Source of the DNA: Wuchereria bancrofti
Lineage: Eukaryota; Nematoda; Chromadorea; Rhabditida; Onchocercidae
Reading direction: 5' to 3'
DNA length: 64,000 nt
Assembly (NCBI GenBank): GCA_005281725.1
Contig: SSBO01000001.1
Span: 12,071,475-12,135,474, forward strand
Of this stretch, positions 20,270 through 34,120 are shown piece after piece; positions within the stretch are counted from its first letter, which is position 1, and the number at the start of each line of letters is the position of its first letter. The notes under the pieces were generated by a model. It was not told the DNA's origin and made no database searches. It saw only the letters and a list, made by a program, of their open reading frames with translations. The position numbers and the translations under genes are program-made.

Positions 20270-21816
20270 ACACCTGTAATTACCATTTAATGATAAAAAC
20301 AAAAAGCGATCACATGAAAAAAGGTCAAAATCACGTGACAAAGCTTGATAATATTGAATTATAAAGCTTGAATTATTTTAACAAACAAATTAAAGTTATT
20401 TATATGATAATTTCAAGAATTTTACATAGTTTCTTGAAGGAATAATATTTTACACTTGGAGATCTACCATAATCTATATAGATTTAAAAAAAAAATTTTT
20501 TTTCTGAAAAATTGCTTGTATTTTACATATTACATTATTAGATCATATATTTGCTGAATTATAGTATTTGTTGAATACTTGTGATAAGTTTAATTAGTAT
20601 TTCATTATTCTTCTTTCAGAGAAATATCATTTTCCTTCACAACACTAAAATAAATGAAATTTGATAATAAATTCAATATGAAAATATATTATTTCTGTTA
20701 AATTATCAATAAAATTTATCTTGATATATTTATCCCCTTATCTTTTCAAATTTTATGCAATTATGATTACGATCCTCTATAATGTAAAATCTTAAGATCC
20801 CTACCATCCCTATTTAATTCCTTGCTTACTTTGTCACTAATAATACTTTTATTTTAGCAAACATATCAAACCTTTATTTCATATCAAATATTATCCTTCC
20901 TTTTAACAAATACCAAATTAAGTTATTTGGAAATAACATATCCTTTATTTCTTTCATTTGTACAACAATTTTTTATTTTTTACTTCTATTTCATGTAAAG
21001 AACAAACAAATGAAAATTGAAAATGGAAACTTTTTGAAATTTAACCATGATTAATTGTTGAAAATTAACATCCAAAGTGGTTATTGCATGCCATTTACGT
21101 AATAATGATAACGTAAAGAGAGTAATAATACGTAAAGATCAGTTCCTCATTTATTAATGAAATTCATTTTAAAATAATTGATAACTAATCACTTATGCTT
21201 AATTACTACAAGTATAGAAGCTTTTAATAATATTCCGATCAGTTATTATGGTTAATGAATTTATATTGGATATAATACGTATAATTGTTATATCGATACG
21301 ATTATATTAAATAATCCACAATAAATCATTTTTTATACAAATTTAACAAATGCATGAAAAATGAACGATTTTCGGCAAAATTTTTGATATATTACAAAAC
21401 AAACATTTAAAATGCTAATCGTGTAATTAAGTATTTCAATTGCGTAACATTTATTTACTGTCACAATATTTAAATGTCATTTCATAATTACACTATCTTC
21501 AGTTGTAATTATGCAAGTGTAAAAGTATTATATTATACTATGATATACTAATGTTCAGTAAGAATTAAAACATTTTTGGTGTTTGAAATCATTTACCAGA
21601 AAATCTTACCAGAAAAGTTAAAATTTCCAATAAACTTAGTAGATCACATATACGGTTTATAATAGTCAAATGACTCTAATTTTTAAACTCTAGACACAAT
21701 TAAAATTTCTTCGTAGATGAATGAAATATTAATAATTCTAGTATAATATAGAAATGGTACAATGATTTCACAAAATTTTTCTAAATGAATAATTATTAAA
21801 GAGATAAACTATCAAA

Positions 21817-22537
21817 TTTGGATTCTGTAAGTTTATTTGCTCAGGTAATCAATTCAAATAACTGTAATTTACTATTATCAAAAGAAGCAGAGGTGTTGGG
21901 ATAATAATATGTCTTCTGGTAAACAACGCTTCAACGTATCTCTCTCTTAATGCATCTTCTCTTCATCATCAAACTATCTACCATATTCGATAAGTGTTGA
22001 TGACATTTATGTAATCATTACCTGATTGGTGGTTCAATCAATTCATATGAAACATCAATTATTCGTTTGAGAAACTTTTTTAAAATTCAATTTTTATTCA
22101 TAACAATTTTATCTTTTAATTTAATCATAATAGAACATAAATTGCATGTAAAAAAGAAAACTTATAAAGTTTGATTGCAACTTTCATTTAATAATGATTG
22201 CAACTTCTTTCATTTAACTGTTTACAACATTTTCCTGCATTGTAAAGTTATTATAAATAAAAATTAAATTTGAAAAAAAGTTTCTCAAACGAAATAACTG
22301 ACATTTCATACAGATTGATTGAACCACCAATCAGGTAATGATTACATAGATGTCATCAACACTTATCGAATATGGTAGATAGTTTGATGATGAAGAGAAG
22401 ATGCATTAAGAGAGATACGTTGAAGCGTTGTTTACCAGAAGACATATTATTATCCCAACACCTCTGCTTCTTTTGATAATAGTAAATTACAGTTATTTGA
22501 ATTGATTACCTGAGCAAATAAACTTACAGAATCCAAA
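21817..22537. repeat. Long near-perfect inverted repeat (foldback/MITE-like)
   Basis: The left arm at about 21817-22042 is the reverse complement of the right arm at about 22310-22537. I count one substitution and one 2-bp indel (an extra CT in CTCTCT) over roughly 220 bp. Similarity continues, more weakly, inward to about 22085 and 22266. The remaining central spacer is about 180 bp, AT-rich and without an open reading frame. No transposase was seen. The structure resembles a foldback element or a non-autonomous palindromic transposon; an assembly artefact is also possible. Confidence 0.9.
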
Positions 22538-23763
22538 CTTCACAAATGTACAACTTTTTTTTAAATGTCTCTTCCACTTTCTTTCTCTCTTCCTCTCCCT
22601 CTCTCTCTCGTCTCTCTTCCTTCACTTTTTTTACCATTTAAACTGTCCTAATGCTACAGCAATTATTTATGACAATAGAAAACTATTCGATATATCTTTC
22701 TTACAACAAATGATACTTCGTATGCAATGCTACAAAATAAATTTACTGTAGAAGGATAGAATAGTAAGAAGTAAAATTTTGAAATGATCAGAAAACTTTC
22801 ATTAATTTAAGTCTAAATTTTACAATGATACAATTAAGTGGTAACAAAATTGCTTACTAATATAATATATATTTTGACCTCATTATTGTGAATTAAGAGA
22901 ATTAAGTTTAGGTAACAGTGATGAAAGGCTATGTTAAATTTTTGTTATTACGAATAATTATTCTTTTCAGCTAAAAATTTTGAATTTGAAATTTAAAAGG
23001 GAAAAAAAAGGTCAAAATGTATAATATTTCTTATGACTTATAGGAATTATCGAAATAGGAAATGAAATAGAAATGTCATCCGTAGTTTTAATTTCAATAA
23101 GCATTTCAATTTCTGTACATTGAAATCTTTCTAAGTTTTTGAGTTGTTTCATCGATGAAACATTCTAGTAAGTAAGTTAATTAATTAATTAAGATAGCAA
23201 GTTGCAATGAAAATTATTCAAGCTTATACAACTTTGATTAGCAATGCTATTTACAGCTTTTAGATGTAATTCAAAGTTTTCCCAAATAAAAATTTGTCTG
23301 TTGCAAAATATTTGCGATGCACATTTATTTGAAGGATTTTTTCTTTTATTTCCTTTTTTTTTTGAGAGTATTCATAAACAAAATTTTAGCATAAATTTTG
23401 TTATCTTTCACTATCATTATGAAGTTTGCATTAAATTTCAATTCGATTCTCAGTTTGTTTTTCTCTCTCCTTTTTTCATACACACACTTTCTCTCTCTCT
23501 CTCTTTCATCATATATGCATATTGTTTGTTTTGTAAGTGAAAAAAGCTTTAATCGAGGATAAAGTATGTTAAGCCTGAATAATTCTCTGCTAAGAACAGC
23601 TTTTTTTTTATTACTGCAAAATACATTTAATAAATAAGTGAATTTTTATTGATTTATTTCAAAAAAAAAAAAAGATTTAAAAAAAAAAGAAAAAAATAAG
23701 TTGGAAGTTGTATTGCATTGTTTCGGAACTGTAGTTTTTGTGGTACTGTCATACAGGTAGGTA

Positions 23764-23877
23764 TCAAACAACGTTGAGGTAAAGTGAAAGAGCAACAACT
23801 CCAGTAAATACTACTCCAAATCTCCATATTGTCAAATCGTTTGCAGAGATGCAATGACACTTGTCATCATCTTCCAT
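23764..23877 (-). CDS. Weak candidate 37-residue single-pass membrane peptide
   Basis: A minus-strand ORF from an ATG at 23877 to a TGA at 23764 encodes 37 residues. It starts with an acidic, Cys-containing head (MEDDDKCHC) and continues into a hydrophobic segment (GVVFTGVVALSLYLNVV) that could span a membrane. Base composition is less AT-rich than the surroundings. I recognise no family, see no clear splice partner, and cannot exclude a chance ORF. Confidence 0.2.
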   Translation of the reverse strand: MEDDDKCHCISANDLTIWRFGVVFTGVVALSLYLNVV

Positions 23878-25368
23878 AATCAATAATACTTCAGCACATG
23901 TAATAAAGCGCATATACCGTAGGAGATAATTTCAACTTTTACTCGAAAACACCAATGTTAGCAAATTTAGTTAGATATGCAAATGTTGTTTTTCTTCTTT
24001 TTTTTCTTGAAATTACATAAATTCAATGTAATTCATTTTTGTAAATTAAATGACTAAAGATTGGCAGGAAGATACTTACATCTGCTGGAGTTATTACTTC
24101 TATCGTAACAACTTACCGTACTTTTTACCTTCATTACAGAAGACTAAAAATCACAACGGGATGGTTGGAAAACAGATGTGATCGTCTCTATCTGTTAATT
24201 AACCTGGAAACACATTAGTGGTTGAATGCAAATAGATGATGAATACCGTATTTTCATTACTTACACTCAAATAGTATTAAAAGTAATTTTGAATTACCTG
24301 TTTAATTGATATTTTAGCTAAACTATATCATAGCCAATCGAACCATTCAAATTTTGTAAATTTTGGCGCATAATTAATAAAATGTCTCTTTTCATCCATT
24401 TTAACATTGCAATAATTTTCAATAAAATATCAAAAATTTGTTTTCTTCTTACGAACTTCTCAAAAAACTTCTCAAAAACTACACTTAAATTTTGCAACAT
24501 ATTTATTTCAAGTCATAAAATAATGGTACAAAATATGCTAAGAATATGCAAGCACTATGAACTTATCTTTAAAAATACATGTCAGACTATAAATAATTAT
24601 GATTAATGTTATTAATTTAATTCAAAATATTGTTCTTAATTTAAATTTTGTTTTTGAATTTTGTCCATTTTCTGCTTTTCACGTTTGTATTCATATTCTG
24701 TTTCAACTATTCGATATATGCCCGTAGTAACAGTTTGCTATACTTTGGCATTAAATTCCTATTTCTGTTGTTCTTACCTTATTAACAGTCTAATTATGAT
24801 CATATCATCATGAAAGTCATCAGAATCATACTTAAATTTCATTCTGCACATAACGTGATGGAAAACACGATAGCAGTGCTTTCGAACGTAATCATGATCA
24901 TTCATATTTATACTTGCATATAAGCAAGCTTTCATTCCTTTTTCGGTAAAGCAAAAATATTTATTTGGATATTCAGTATTGAATTATAATTAAATCATAA
25001 TTTAAATTATAATTAAATCGTAATTACGATACTAATAAATCACATTTCAATGAACAATTGAAATGTCTAGTAACAATAAATTTTAGGAAATAAATTTATT
25101 CGTTAATTTATAAAAAGATATTTCAATTAAAGGAAAAAAAATATGATGAAACCTGAATTATTCCCGATATATCCTGATATTTTTGTACTCACTGATTAGC
25201 ATTATTATTTTTGCAAAAAGAAAAAAAAAACAACTTCAAATATAAATTAGAAAAAAAAAGAAACAAAAAAAAATTTTTTTTTCTTTTTAAAATTAACATA
25301 AATTTGTCTTAAGATGAACTCTTTAATAGACATAAGTAATTAGGAAGAAGAATGATAGCAAGAAGAAA

Positions 25369-25444
25369 ATGCGCAACTTGACGCAACGTTATATGATTGC
25401 GGCACGTGAGGTGAAATGGGCAGCTATTGTAGGAATTTCAGCAG
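25369..25444 (+). other. Exon-like island with bZIP/E-box-like sites
   Basis: A less AT-rich island in AT-rich DNA. On the plus strand it reads as a possible first coding exon, ATG to CAG|GTAAGA, encoding about 25 residues ending WAAIVGISA, but no following exon was identified. The same bases contain TGACGCAAC, ATTGCGGC and a CACGTG at 25403-25408, which resemble bZIP and bHLH sites. It is therefore equally plausible as an upstream regulatory element. The island lies about 5 kb upstream of the minus-strand bZIP gene. Confidence 0.25.
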
Positions 25445-26159
25445 GTAAGAAAGATTGGAGGGATGAGGAGTAGCGGGTAATTATTCAGTTGAGGTCAAGC
25501 AATGAGCTAGCTCTTTCTCAGGTCATTCATTCATTCATTCAACCGCAAATATTAGAGTGAGAAGGATAACTAACTGTGTCTTATCTCATTCTAATAAAAA
25601 TAAAAAAAAAAAAAAAGAAAATTGTCGCGCAATATAATAAAATTAGTGATGAAAAAAATAGTAACATAGAATTATGCAAATTTTTATTCAGTAAAAAAAA
25701 GTATATAACATACAGATAAAATCAATGAGAAATGAAAAAAAAAGAGAATGAAATGGCGGTATTATCTGCATAAGGACAAGATGAGTCATTGTTGTTTCGA
25801 GTACCATTGCTAGTCTTGAGGTCATAGTTATTTACTGCTAATGCACCTCTTTTTTTTTTTATTGAAGATGACAGAACTCATTAGGAAATAAAAAAGAAGA
25901 GATCACATCACATCACATCAATCAGCTACTGTATCAAATTATAATTGAGGGAATATTTTAAATTGTATATGATAAAACAATCATACAATTATTAATGTTA
26001 TTTTAATATGAATAATATTAATAGAAATATAAACATTTACTTATAATTAACTTATTGCTAAGTTAAGTTATAGAAGTGTTAAGTTATTGTTGTTGCTTAT
26101 GGTATTAAGTTATTGCTTACAGTGTTAGATTATGCTTATAAATGTTAGGTTATGCTTAC

Positions 26160-26265
26160 TGTATATGTATGTATGTATGTATGTATGCATGTATGTATGT
26201 ATGCATGTATGTGTGTATGTACGTATGTAATGTTATGTAATATGTATGTATGCATGTATGTTTGA
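26160..26265. repeat. (ATGT)n microsatellite, imperfect
   Basis: A tetranucleotide run of ATGT/GTAT units with interspersed GCATGT, GTGT and GTACGT variants. It shows a mid-array disruption near 26228-26243, then resumes. The degeneracy suggests an older array than the GATA tract. Confidence 0.9.
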
Positions 26266-27177
26266 TTGATCAATTAGGTTTTTTTTTTTTTTTTTGTATG
26301 CATTATACAGTAAACTTTAGGTCGAAGACATTTTGATCAAATTTTAGTCATTTTGAATATTTTTGACTTTTAGACATTTTAACTCTTCTTCAACTCATTT
26401 CTTTTAATTTTCTTTTTCTTTTAATGTTTCATTTTAAAACATTTTTAATCATTTTTGATCATTTTTGTCAAATAGCCAATGATTAATATTATTTAAAATT
26501 AACAAAAAAATTTCTCAAGGTATTCCTAATTATTCTTACTACAACATTGGCTATTTAACATTTGAACAAAATTTAAAGTTATATAAACCAACTCAACATC
26601 TATAGAACAACGAGAAATTGCGAATTCATTCTTTTTTTTTGTGAAATAAATTTGTTTATGTAGTGAGAATGTTTAAATTATTTACAACTGTTGCCTTTAA
26701 GGATGCAATTTGCACATCATACATTATAATTTGTATCATTAAATTTGTTTTTTTCATATACTTCAGACTGTTGTATCGAGAAAATACATGCAAACCTGAG
26801 GATTTTATTATTTACAAATTTAACATAAAGGAAAAAAAAACAATATAGTTTAGAAAAATGGAGCAACAAAGAGGCATTCATGAGTTGCAATTGTTATTCA
26901 GTTTTATAGCTAATAAAAAAGCTATACATTTTGTTACATAAAAATATACATAAAAAATATACAAAAAATATACCCTAAGACGAAAGCAATTTCATTCAAA
27001 CGTTCATAATTAAATTACTTCTTCACTTCTGTCACCGGTTTTAAATATTCTCAAATGTCGACACAATATTTTTATAATTCAGTCAGCCCTGAAACTTGTT
27101 GCAGTAGAAATTTAGCAACTAAAGTGAAGAATCACGAGTACCTGAAACATTCACAGTTTCAAGTTACAATAATGACG

Positions 27178-30100
27178 TCATAATTGACATTTGAGGACAT
27201 AATAACTTTTGAATGGTTGGTTCTTTTTTTTCTTGAAGGTATTTACAACTTTTCCCAGAGAATGGTGCTGTAATGGAAAAGAAGCAAATTTCTAACATAA
27301 ACTAACAAATTATAACAGCAAAGCAACTATGCAAAATATTTCACAAAAAATCGATAAAAGAAGCGGGAAAGTCAGTCAGCACAACAACTGTCATCCTTAC
27401 CAGCACTGTTGACCTCCCGCCTAGATAATCTTTTGCCGACGAAACTGAACATTTCACAAAACCATAATATTTCCAAATTCAACCAAAAAAAGGATAAGCA
27501 TAAGCGCAAATGCGCTTCACCACATCCTATTCAAATTACCTTTTGGCCGCGGTACAACGGTGGAATGTTGCAGTACCGTAGCAGCCAATTCCTAAAAGAA
27601 AAAAGCTGAGACATATTTAAGCGAAAAAATTCTAATTTAAATCTCAAAATTTCACATTGTAACTTAAATTATGCAAATCTCATTTCCATAGTTATCCACT
27701 GCTAAATTTCTCAATATGCTAAAACCTAACAATTGTTGAAATATGCCAGAAAATAAAATTCCGAAAACAATACTGAATGAAACAATGGGACCCAAGAAAA
27801 TAAGTTAGTATAAGAAAAATACTTTTCTGCTAATTCTAATCCTTTCAAAGCATGGAGTGTTTTCAATTTGTTCATAATAATAAAAGTAATAACTAAACGG
27901 TTGATGTCAATAGGTTATCTCAGGAAAGTCAGGAAACATATATCTATCGTTTGTATTAAAGCTAACACTACGAAGAAACATAAAATCAGACCAAGTGAAT
28001 CTATCTATAATTGATTCAAATTTTAACCAGCGAAAAATAATGTGTACTAAATTGAATGGATAAAGATTACCTGGCAAAACTGCGACAGTATAATAGCTGC
28101 GAAAACAAACTGCTTTGCTCGAGCATGATCCAACGTTACATCACGGCTTTCCATTGCTTTGTGTGTATAAATGCGAAATTCATGTGGATGAGAATCGTTA
28201 CTGGGATAGAGGCGCTTATTGTTGGAAGATCTGAATCTAAAAAAAACATTTATTAAACTTCAACCTCTCTAAAATATTTATAATTTCCTGCTACAGAAAC
28301 TTTCTATTGCACAGTTTTAGCAACTTATTATAACCAGACAGTTTGAAGTCTAATACGGTAGTCCTGTGAATTTCAGTATGTCGAAACAAAGTTGTTTATA
28401 TCATAATAAATTTAATCTTCAACAGAAAGATGTGTGCAACTATGCATCACAGGTATTTTAACATCTTATACTGACAAAAAAGTTAATGATATTAATACTG
28501 AGGTTAGAAAATAACAAAACCAATTAATATAGGATAATCATAATTACCTATTAAATAAACCTCTCGACGAATTCCTCCTTTCCATGTTGCCGTTTCGTGA
28601 AAAGGACTCACCAGATCGTAAGCGCCGACTACTTTCCACAACCTTTAATACCAGAACTTTTAATGAGAAAAAAAAATTCAGAAATCGTTGTAAGGACAAA
28701 CAACTGCAAGAAACTTACTTTCTCATAGCGTTCAGCCCTTGATCGCAGAAATTTAATCCCTCGTTCTAGCAAAACATCAAAACCATCGAGTGATGATGCA
28801 TATGCATCAATTTGCATTTTTAGCGAATCCATAACCTTCGAAAGAAAATGAAGTAAAAAAAATTGATGAGCACAGAAATAAAATTTTTAAAATTCTCAGA
28901 AGAAACATTTCACACCTACCTTAAAAAGATTTTTCACATTAGGCTGCAAAAGCATGCGCTGATCAAACAGATAATGAGCAATGAGTGGCTGAGGATATGA
29001 CGCAAGTGCTGCTAATACCGATGTTGTTTGCAGTGTTACATATAACGAATTATCCAGCATATTCTCCAGCGAACGCATCATAGATTCAAGGAAGGGTCCA
29101 ACACCTTTATAAAAATCATTCACTTCAAAGATATATAAAAATATAAAAAAAATGTTTCGAGTTGAAGCTCTCAATTAATTTACAGCAAGCAAATAACAGT
29201 AATTTTATTGAAAAATTACCTTGATTTCCAAAACATTCGATCGGCTTTCCTAATGGTGCAGGATCCTCATCATCATTATCGTTATTTGTATCACTTTTAA
29301 ATCCATCACTTTCCGTTTCTTGTAATTTGGCTTCAGCTTTCAACTCTTCAAGATATTGAATTCGCGAATCAATTAAAGCCATATTTTCCTCCAAAGAATG
29401 CTTTATTTTCGATGCCGGCACTCTATCCATTAATGCCATAAAAGTATCAGTATCCTGAATGCATGACTGATTTTGGAAACATTTTAAAAATTCCAAAATA
29501 TGAGTGAATGGATTCCTTTGACTTTCAAAGAAAGCATACGCACAAAAATTTTTCCAGAATAAGGGACGAGTTCAGAACAATACTTTACTTATGTGACGCA
29601 TCAAAGAGCATGCTTACTGAAAAGTATATAAGAGATTTCGAATTACACTGCACCTCAATTTGTCCCCATCCTCTCAGAACGAACGATCGTGCCATTTCAA
29701 TATCAGTATCACAATTTGCACTTGTGCTTGCCAAACTTGCTTTGTCCGAAATTGATTCTGCTGGTGCTCCACTCATACTGACCACGCTAGGATTGATCGC
29801 CTCTGTGTCAGTTTCCGACAATTCTCCGTATGCAAATTGAAAATAATCACTCGATGATGTCATCATCATAAGTGATGTGGGTCTAAATGAATAGGTACTA
29901 GTACGGAGTAATTTCAACTTAAATTTAACAATGACGGATGAATAATTCATAAAAGATAAAAACCCTTCAACATTTCATATAGCAAGAACATAACATAAGA
30001 TTTTTTACGAAACTAACGTTAAAGGTGGTATAATAAGTTCGTCGCCTTCATCATCCAAAACTAATGATGAATCTGCAATATCGTACGGAAAGCTACTTCT

Positions 30101-33100
30101 TGATGACGATTCGTGTTCTCCCAGTTCTGGCAGTGGAGTATGTTGACGTAAACTATCAGCAGTAATGTGGGCATTTCGGCTCATGAAATACCGATTCAAC
30201 CCATTTCGCGCTGAGGCCATTGATGAACGTACTGAAGAATGTCGAACAAAAGCCTAAATAAAAAAAATAAACAAAGCAAAGAACAGAATGTTGTGCGCAA
30301 CCACCGTACCAAGCTATGAAAAATCTACTCCAAAATATATTTATTTGGTAGAAATGAATTATAAGCTATCAACAGAAAAGCAATATCACCCATCTTTTTT
30401 AAATGAACAGGCGAGAATCCAATTTTATGTAAAAAGAGAAATTTTTTGATATGGAAACTTGTATTCGGATCCTGACTGTATGCCAGTGAATTTTGCTTAC
30501 AATGTTTCGTAGCAATATCTCACATTGAAGCTTTATTTGAAAAAAATGAAAGTTTACCTATCTGAAGAATAAATTACTCACTCCATTGGAATTAGTCGTG
30601 CTTTCTTCGTCTGAATTTATCTTTGGCATAAGAAATGAATTGCGACCATCGTAACTCCAAACCCATTTTTCATAACAGGCGTCTGTTGTTTCTTGCACAT
30701 AATTTCGACATTCAGAGAGATAAATATGAAGAGTTTCTTGGGAACACAGCTGAAACATGCCTGAGATAAATGTTAATAAATAACTTAAATCTCAATAAAA
30801 ATAAAAAAAAAAAGAACGAATTAGCACAACCAAAAAACACGAACGTATTAGAAACTTACTGCTGAAGATTTATACGTACATTCAGGAATAAACGTTAATA
30901 AAGTTTGAGCAGCAGTCCTTACATACTTCTGATTCTTCAAATGAAGCGTTTGGTTAGGTTGCAGAAATGTACAAGGCAGAAGATATCTAAAAAAAACCAA
31001 TTTCTCTAAAGTTCACAGTGAAGTATCAGTTGAGAGCTTTTTTTCAACTCGAGACTTCTGAAAAAGATGAAGCTATAAAGCAACCGAACTAAAGCATAAT
31101 TGAACTGTCTAAAAACAAGTACAGAAAATATTCTACTTGAAAACGAGATCGAACATGACGTCTTCGCACCGTAAATCAATCAGCGTTCTTACCAACGATA
31201 AACTAACTTGGCTCAGCTGGAAAATAAGAATACAAATACAAAAATAGTACAAGAATACGAAAATAAGACACACCTCAATTAATTCCTAAAATTACATTAT
31301 CATCTTCTGGTAATGTGAAAATCCCCATAACTTATTAAAATTAATTTCGTACGAAAAATTTTGTAGTAAGCGAAAAAAAATTTTTAATAACTTTGAGTAG
31401 TTCTGAGGAAAAATAAATTTCCATCATTTACTGAATATGGTGAATCAAAATATTTGATTAAATAAGGACAACTTTACGACGAGGAAACAAACCCGATTTC
31501 CGGCAGATATCCTTTCTACGATAACGTCAAGCACCGTTTTGTTACTTTCGCAGCTTTCATTAAGAAGCAATTTTACTATTGTTTGTACAAGTACTGCCTC
31601 AGTGACACTATCCAAACAAAGATGATAATAGGCTGTTGATGAGATAAGCTCATCTTGCCCACCCTGAAAAAATTATTACTAAAAGACAGGCTTTTAAAAT
31701 TGTTGCGTTAAATAAAACAATCTAGGAGGAATGATACCTGAAGCAATGAAGGTAGAACGACAGGAAGCAAAAACCCGTGATAGACATACCTAATGACCTG
31801 TGACACAACATAACCATGAGCAACCTAAAAAACTTTTCACAAAGTGATTATGGAAATCCTAACATATGTCTTCAATCTTTTATTATAAAAAAAATTTTTC
31901 TTCAAAGAAACTTTGGAATTTTATGAGTCTTCGTTAATATTATATAACTGATAAATCAGTGACCTGTATAACAGCATTACAGAAAATTAATGACGAATGG
32001 AAATCCAACAAGCTGGAATAAGAATCGATATCAACAGCATTTATCTTATGCCAGCCGTCACTTACATATAGCATTGAACCAAATGAGCGTGATAACTGGG
32101 AAAAGCAACCCGAAAGACCTGTTGCAACCACCGGACAAAAATTTGACTGCAACAGAAAGCATTATACAAAATTTTCATCCAGGATTAAAGGGTCCAGATA
32201 AGGCAAATGAAGTGAAGAAAATTAGTAGAAAATCAGAGTTGGTTTTAAAGAAACCGAGAAAAATATTCAAACTGAAGACTAGCGGGTAATCGGACGCAAG
32301 TTTTGCATGAAACACTTGCAAAGCAACTCATAATCGCCAAAACATTTCATCTAATTCACCTAATGATTAATATTTTCAAAAATACGCCACTCGACTTAAC
32401 TTCATTTATCCATTTTATCTAAAGAAAAAAATTAATAAAGAATTAAAAAGTTTTAACAAACCTTTACAGCGATAAATGTAGCAATACGTTTCAATCGTCG
32501 TGAGACAGAAAGTATAAGAAGTAATGCATCGCGTGCTAACTGTCCAACTTCACCGGAATCATAAAGATATGGAATCAGCAAGTTGAATACCAAAAACTGC
32601 TCATCACAATCATCATCAAAATCGAAAAAAAAGTGCAATAACGTCGCATCTTCCGCCAGTTTTGTGCAGATCTGAAATGTAGAAAACTTATATATTTTCA
32701 AAGTGCAACTCAGTTTGCTTCCTGAATTGTTTTGACCTATCGTCTATAGAAGGTTAAATATTCTAAAAAAATATATTAACGACGTATTATCCATATTTAT
32801 AAATTAATATATTGAAGCTTACACCAAGTCTACATGATACTGTGGGAGAACATATATCAACATATGTTGTTCACTATGAACATATTGTTTTTCCTTATAA
32901 ATAAAATTTATTTAACCTCATCATTAACCTCATCTGTTTGGTCAGAACCATGAAGATACAATTAATTAGATTACAACAGAACTAAATTATATCAAATGTT
33001 AACCTGGTTTAAAAGTAAGACGAAATGTCTATCCGTATTAGATGGAGTGAAATTCCTCTTTTCTGCACTCTTCCTACACCAATCCAGCAATTTCAGCAAC

Positions 33101-34120
33101 GGAAGTAACATCGGCTTGTGTACCAACAAGCAGTGATTCTGTGTATGACTTCCTCCAACAACGATTTCATAAAGACCAATCATATTAACCTGAAGAATTT
33201 AAACTACCTTCACTAAAATTTAGCTAAAACAGACAAACTGTACAACATTATTACAACATTATAAAAAATCTGTACAACATTATTTCTGCTGAAAACAACT
33301 CAGTACCATAAGACCAATTGTGCAGTCCTAATGTTCTAATCCTAGTCATCCTATTTCACTTTTATTCAAGTCAGTAACACTCAATCACAATCAATCTGGA
33401 TACCTGACATGTTGGTGCTAAAAAGTGTGGAGCAGCAATCGCCCAGTCAACTACTCGTTCCATAATTTGGTGAGTAAAATGACGATCCAATATGGGGCCA
33501 ATAGCAGATTCTGGTTGAGCATTTGCTTCCATCATTAACAACTGCACCGTGCAACTTAAGTGTTGGAATACAGTTATCACCTACAAAAATTACGTGAAAG
33601 CTAATAAATTTTCATATTTACAAAAAAGATTAATGAAAAGAAGTGGTAAAGAAGGGAATAATGTTGCAAATGAATTTCAGCATAAATACTGTCAATAATA
33701 GATTCTGAACATTGGAGAAGATTCCGAATAATGAAGGATTCTAAATATTTGAGTGGAAGGATTGTAGTTAAACTAGTAAATTCATCAACTGTACGCGAAA
33801 TTGGTTAACATAATTTCAAGTCATGTTTTATTTGAATTACTAACTTTCTCGTAGCTAATTTCCTCTTCATTTTCCAGCAAATTTTCGGTTGCTTCCCAAT
33901 GTGCATCAAAACAGCTTTCCCATGAGCATGGATCAGATGCGAAATCAACATTCCAATGGATATCCGGCTTCGTAATGATAAACGGTGTTATTGGTGGAGG
34001 AATAGATGAATCAGCAAGCTGTTCCACTGATGCTGATCCAGGAGAAGAAGAAGCAGGTGATGTAACCCGTGATGTGCTAGCCAGGGAACTTGAACCCAAT
34101 TTGGAAAACCATCGTCGCAT
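27178..34120 (-). CDS. FTS and Hook-interacting protein, FHIP1 (FAM160A) family
   Basis: Twenty exons: 34120-33845, 33580-33404, 33189-33004, 32671-32462, 32146-31964, 31824-31738, 31663-31493, 31216-31137, 30986-30860, 30749-30582, 30253-30009, 29882-29654, 29454-29220, 29104-28920, 28835-28719, 28642-28548, 28236-28071, 27591-27540, 27444-27401, 27267-27178. They encode about 1040 residues. The conserved N-terminal helical-repeat half (residues about 60-540) holds family blocks GQLARDALLLILSVS, NFCPVVATGLSG, SLSLVRTLI..RCEDVM and YLLPCTFLQPNQ. A low-complexity acidic linker (about 545-800) follows, then the conserved C-terminal block around TLQTTSVLAALASYPQP. FHIP proteins join FTS and Hook to link dynein to Rab5 endosomes. 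The C-terminus is uncertain: if the last intron is retained, the frame stops at 27341. The ATG lies 2 nt after an AG acceptor. Confidence 0.88.

Larger units (their letters stand above)
20270..27177. other. Long non-coding interval between bZIP and FHIP genes
   Basis: About 6.9 kb of mostly AT-rich DNA lying upstream of the bZIP gene and downstream of the FHIP gene. It contains a long inverted repeat (21817-22537), CT-rich runs near 22570-22620 and 23460-23510, and a less AT-rich island near 25365-25450 with candidate transcription-factor sites. An (ATGT)n microsatellite lies at 26160-26265. Two short coding candidates are listed separately as weak. Non-coding 5' exons of the bZIP gene may lie here. 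Confidence 0.55.

Noticed and set aside
26663..26848. 61-residue plus-strand ORF
   Set aside because: Composition matches the AT-rich background and no family or splice context is visible.
31990..32289. 99-residue plus-strand ORF
   Set aside because: It is antisense to FHIP exon 5, whose family match (NFCPVVATGLSG) is clear.
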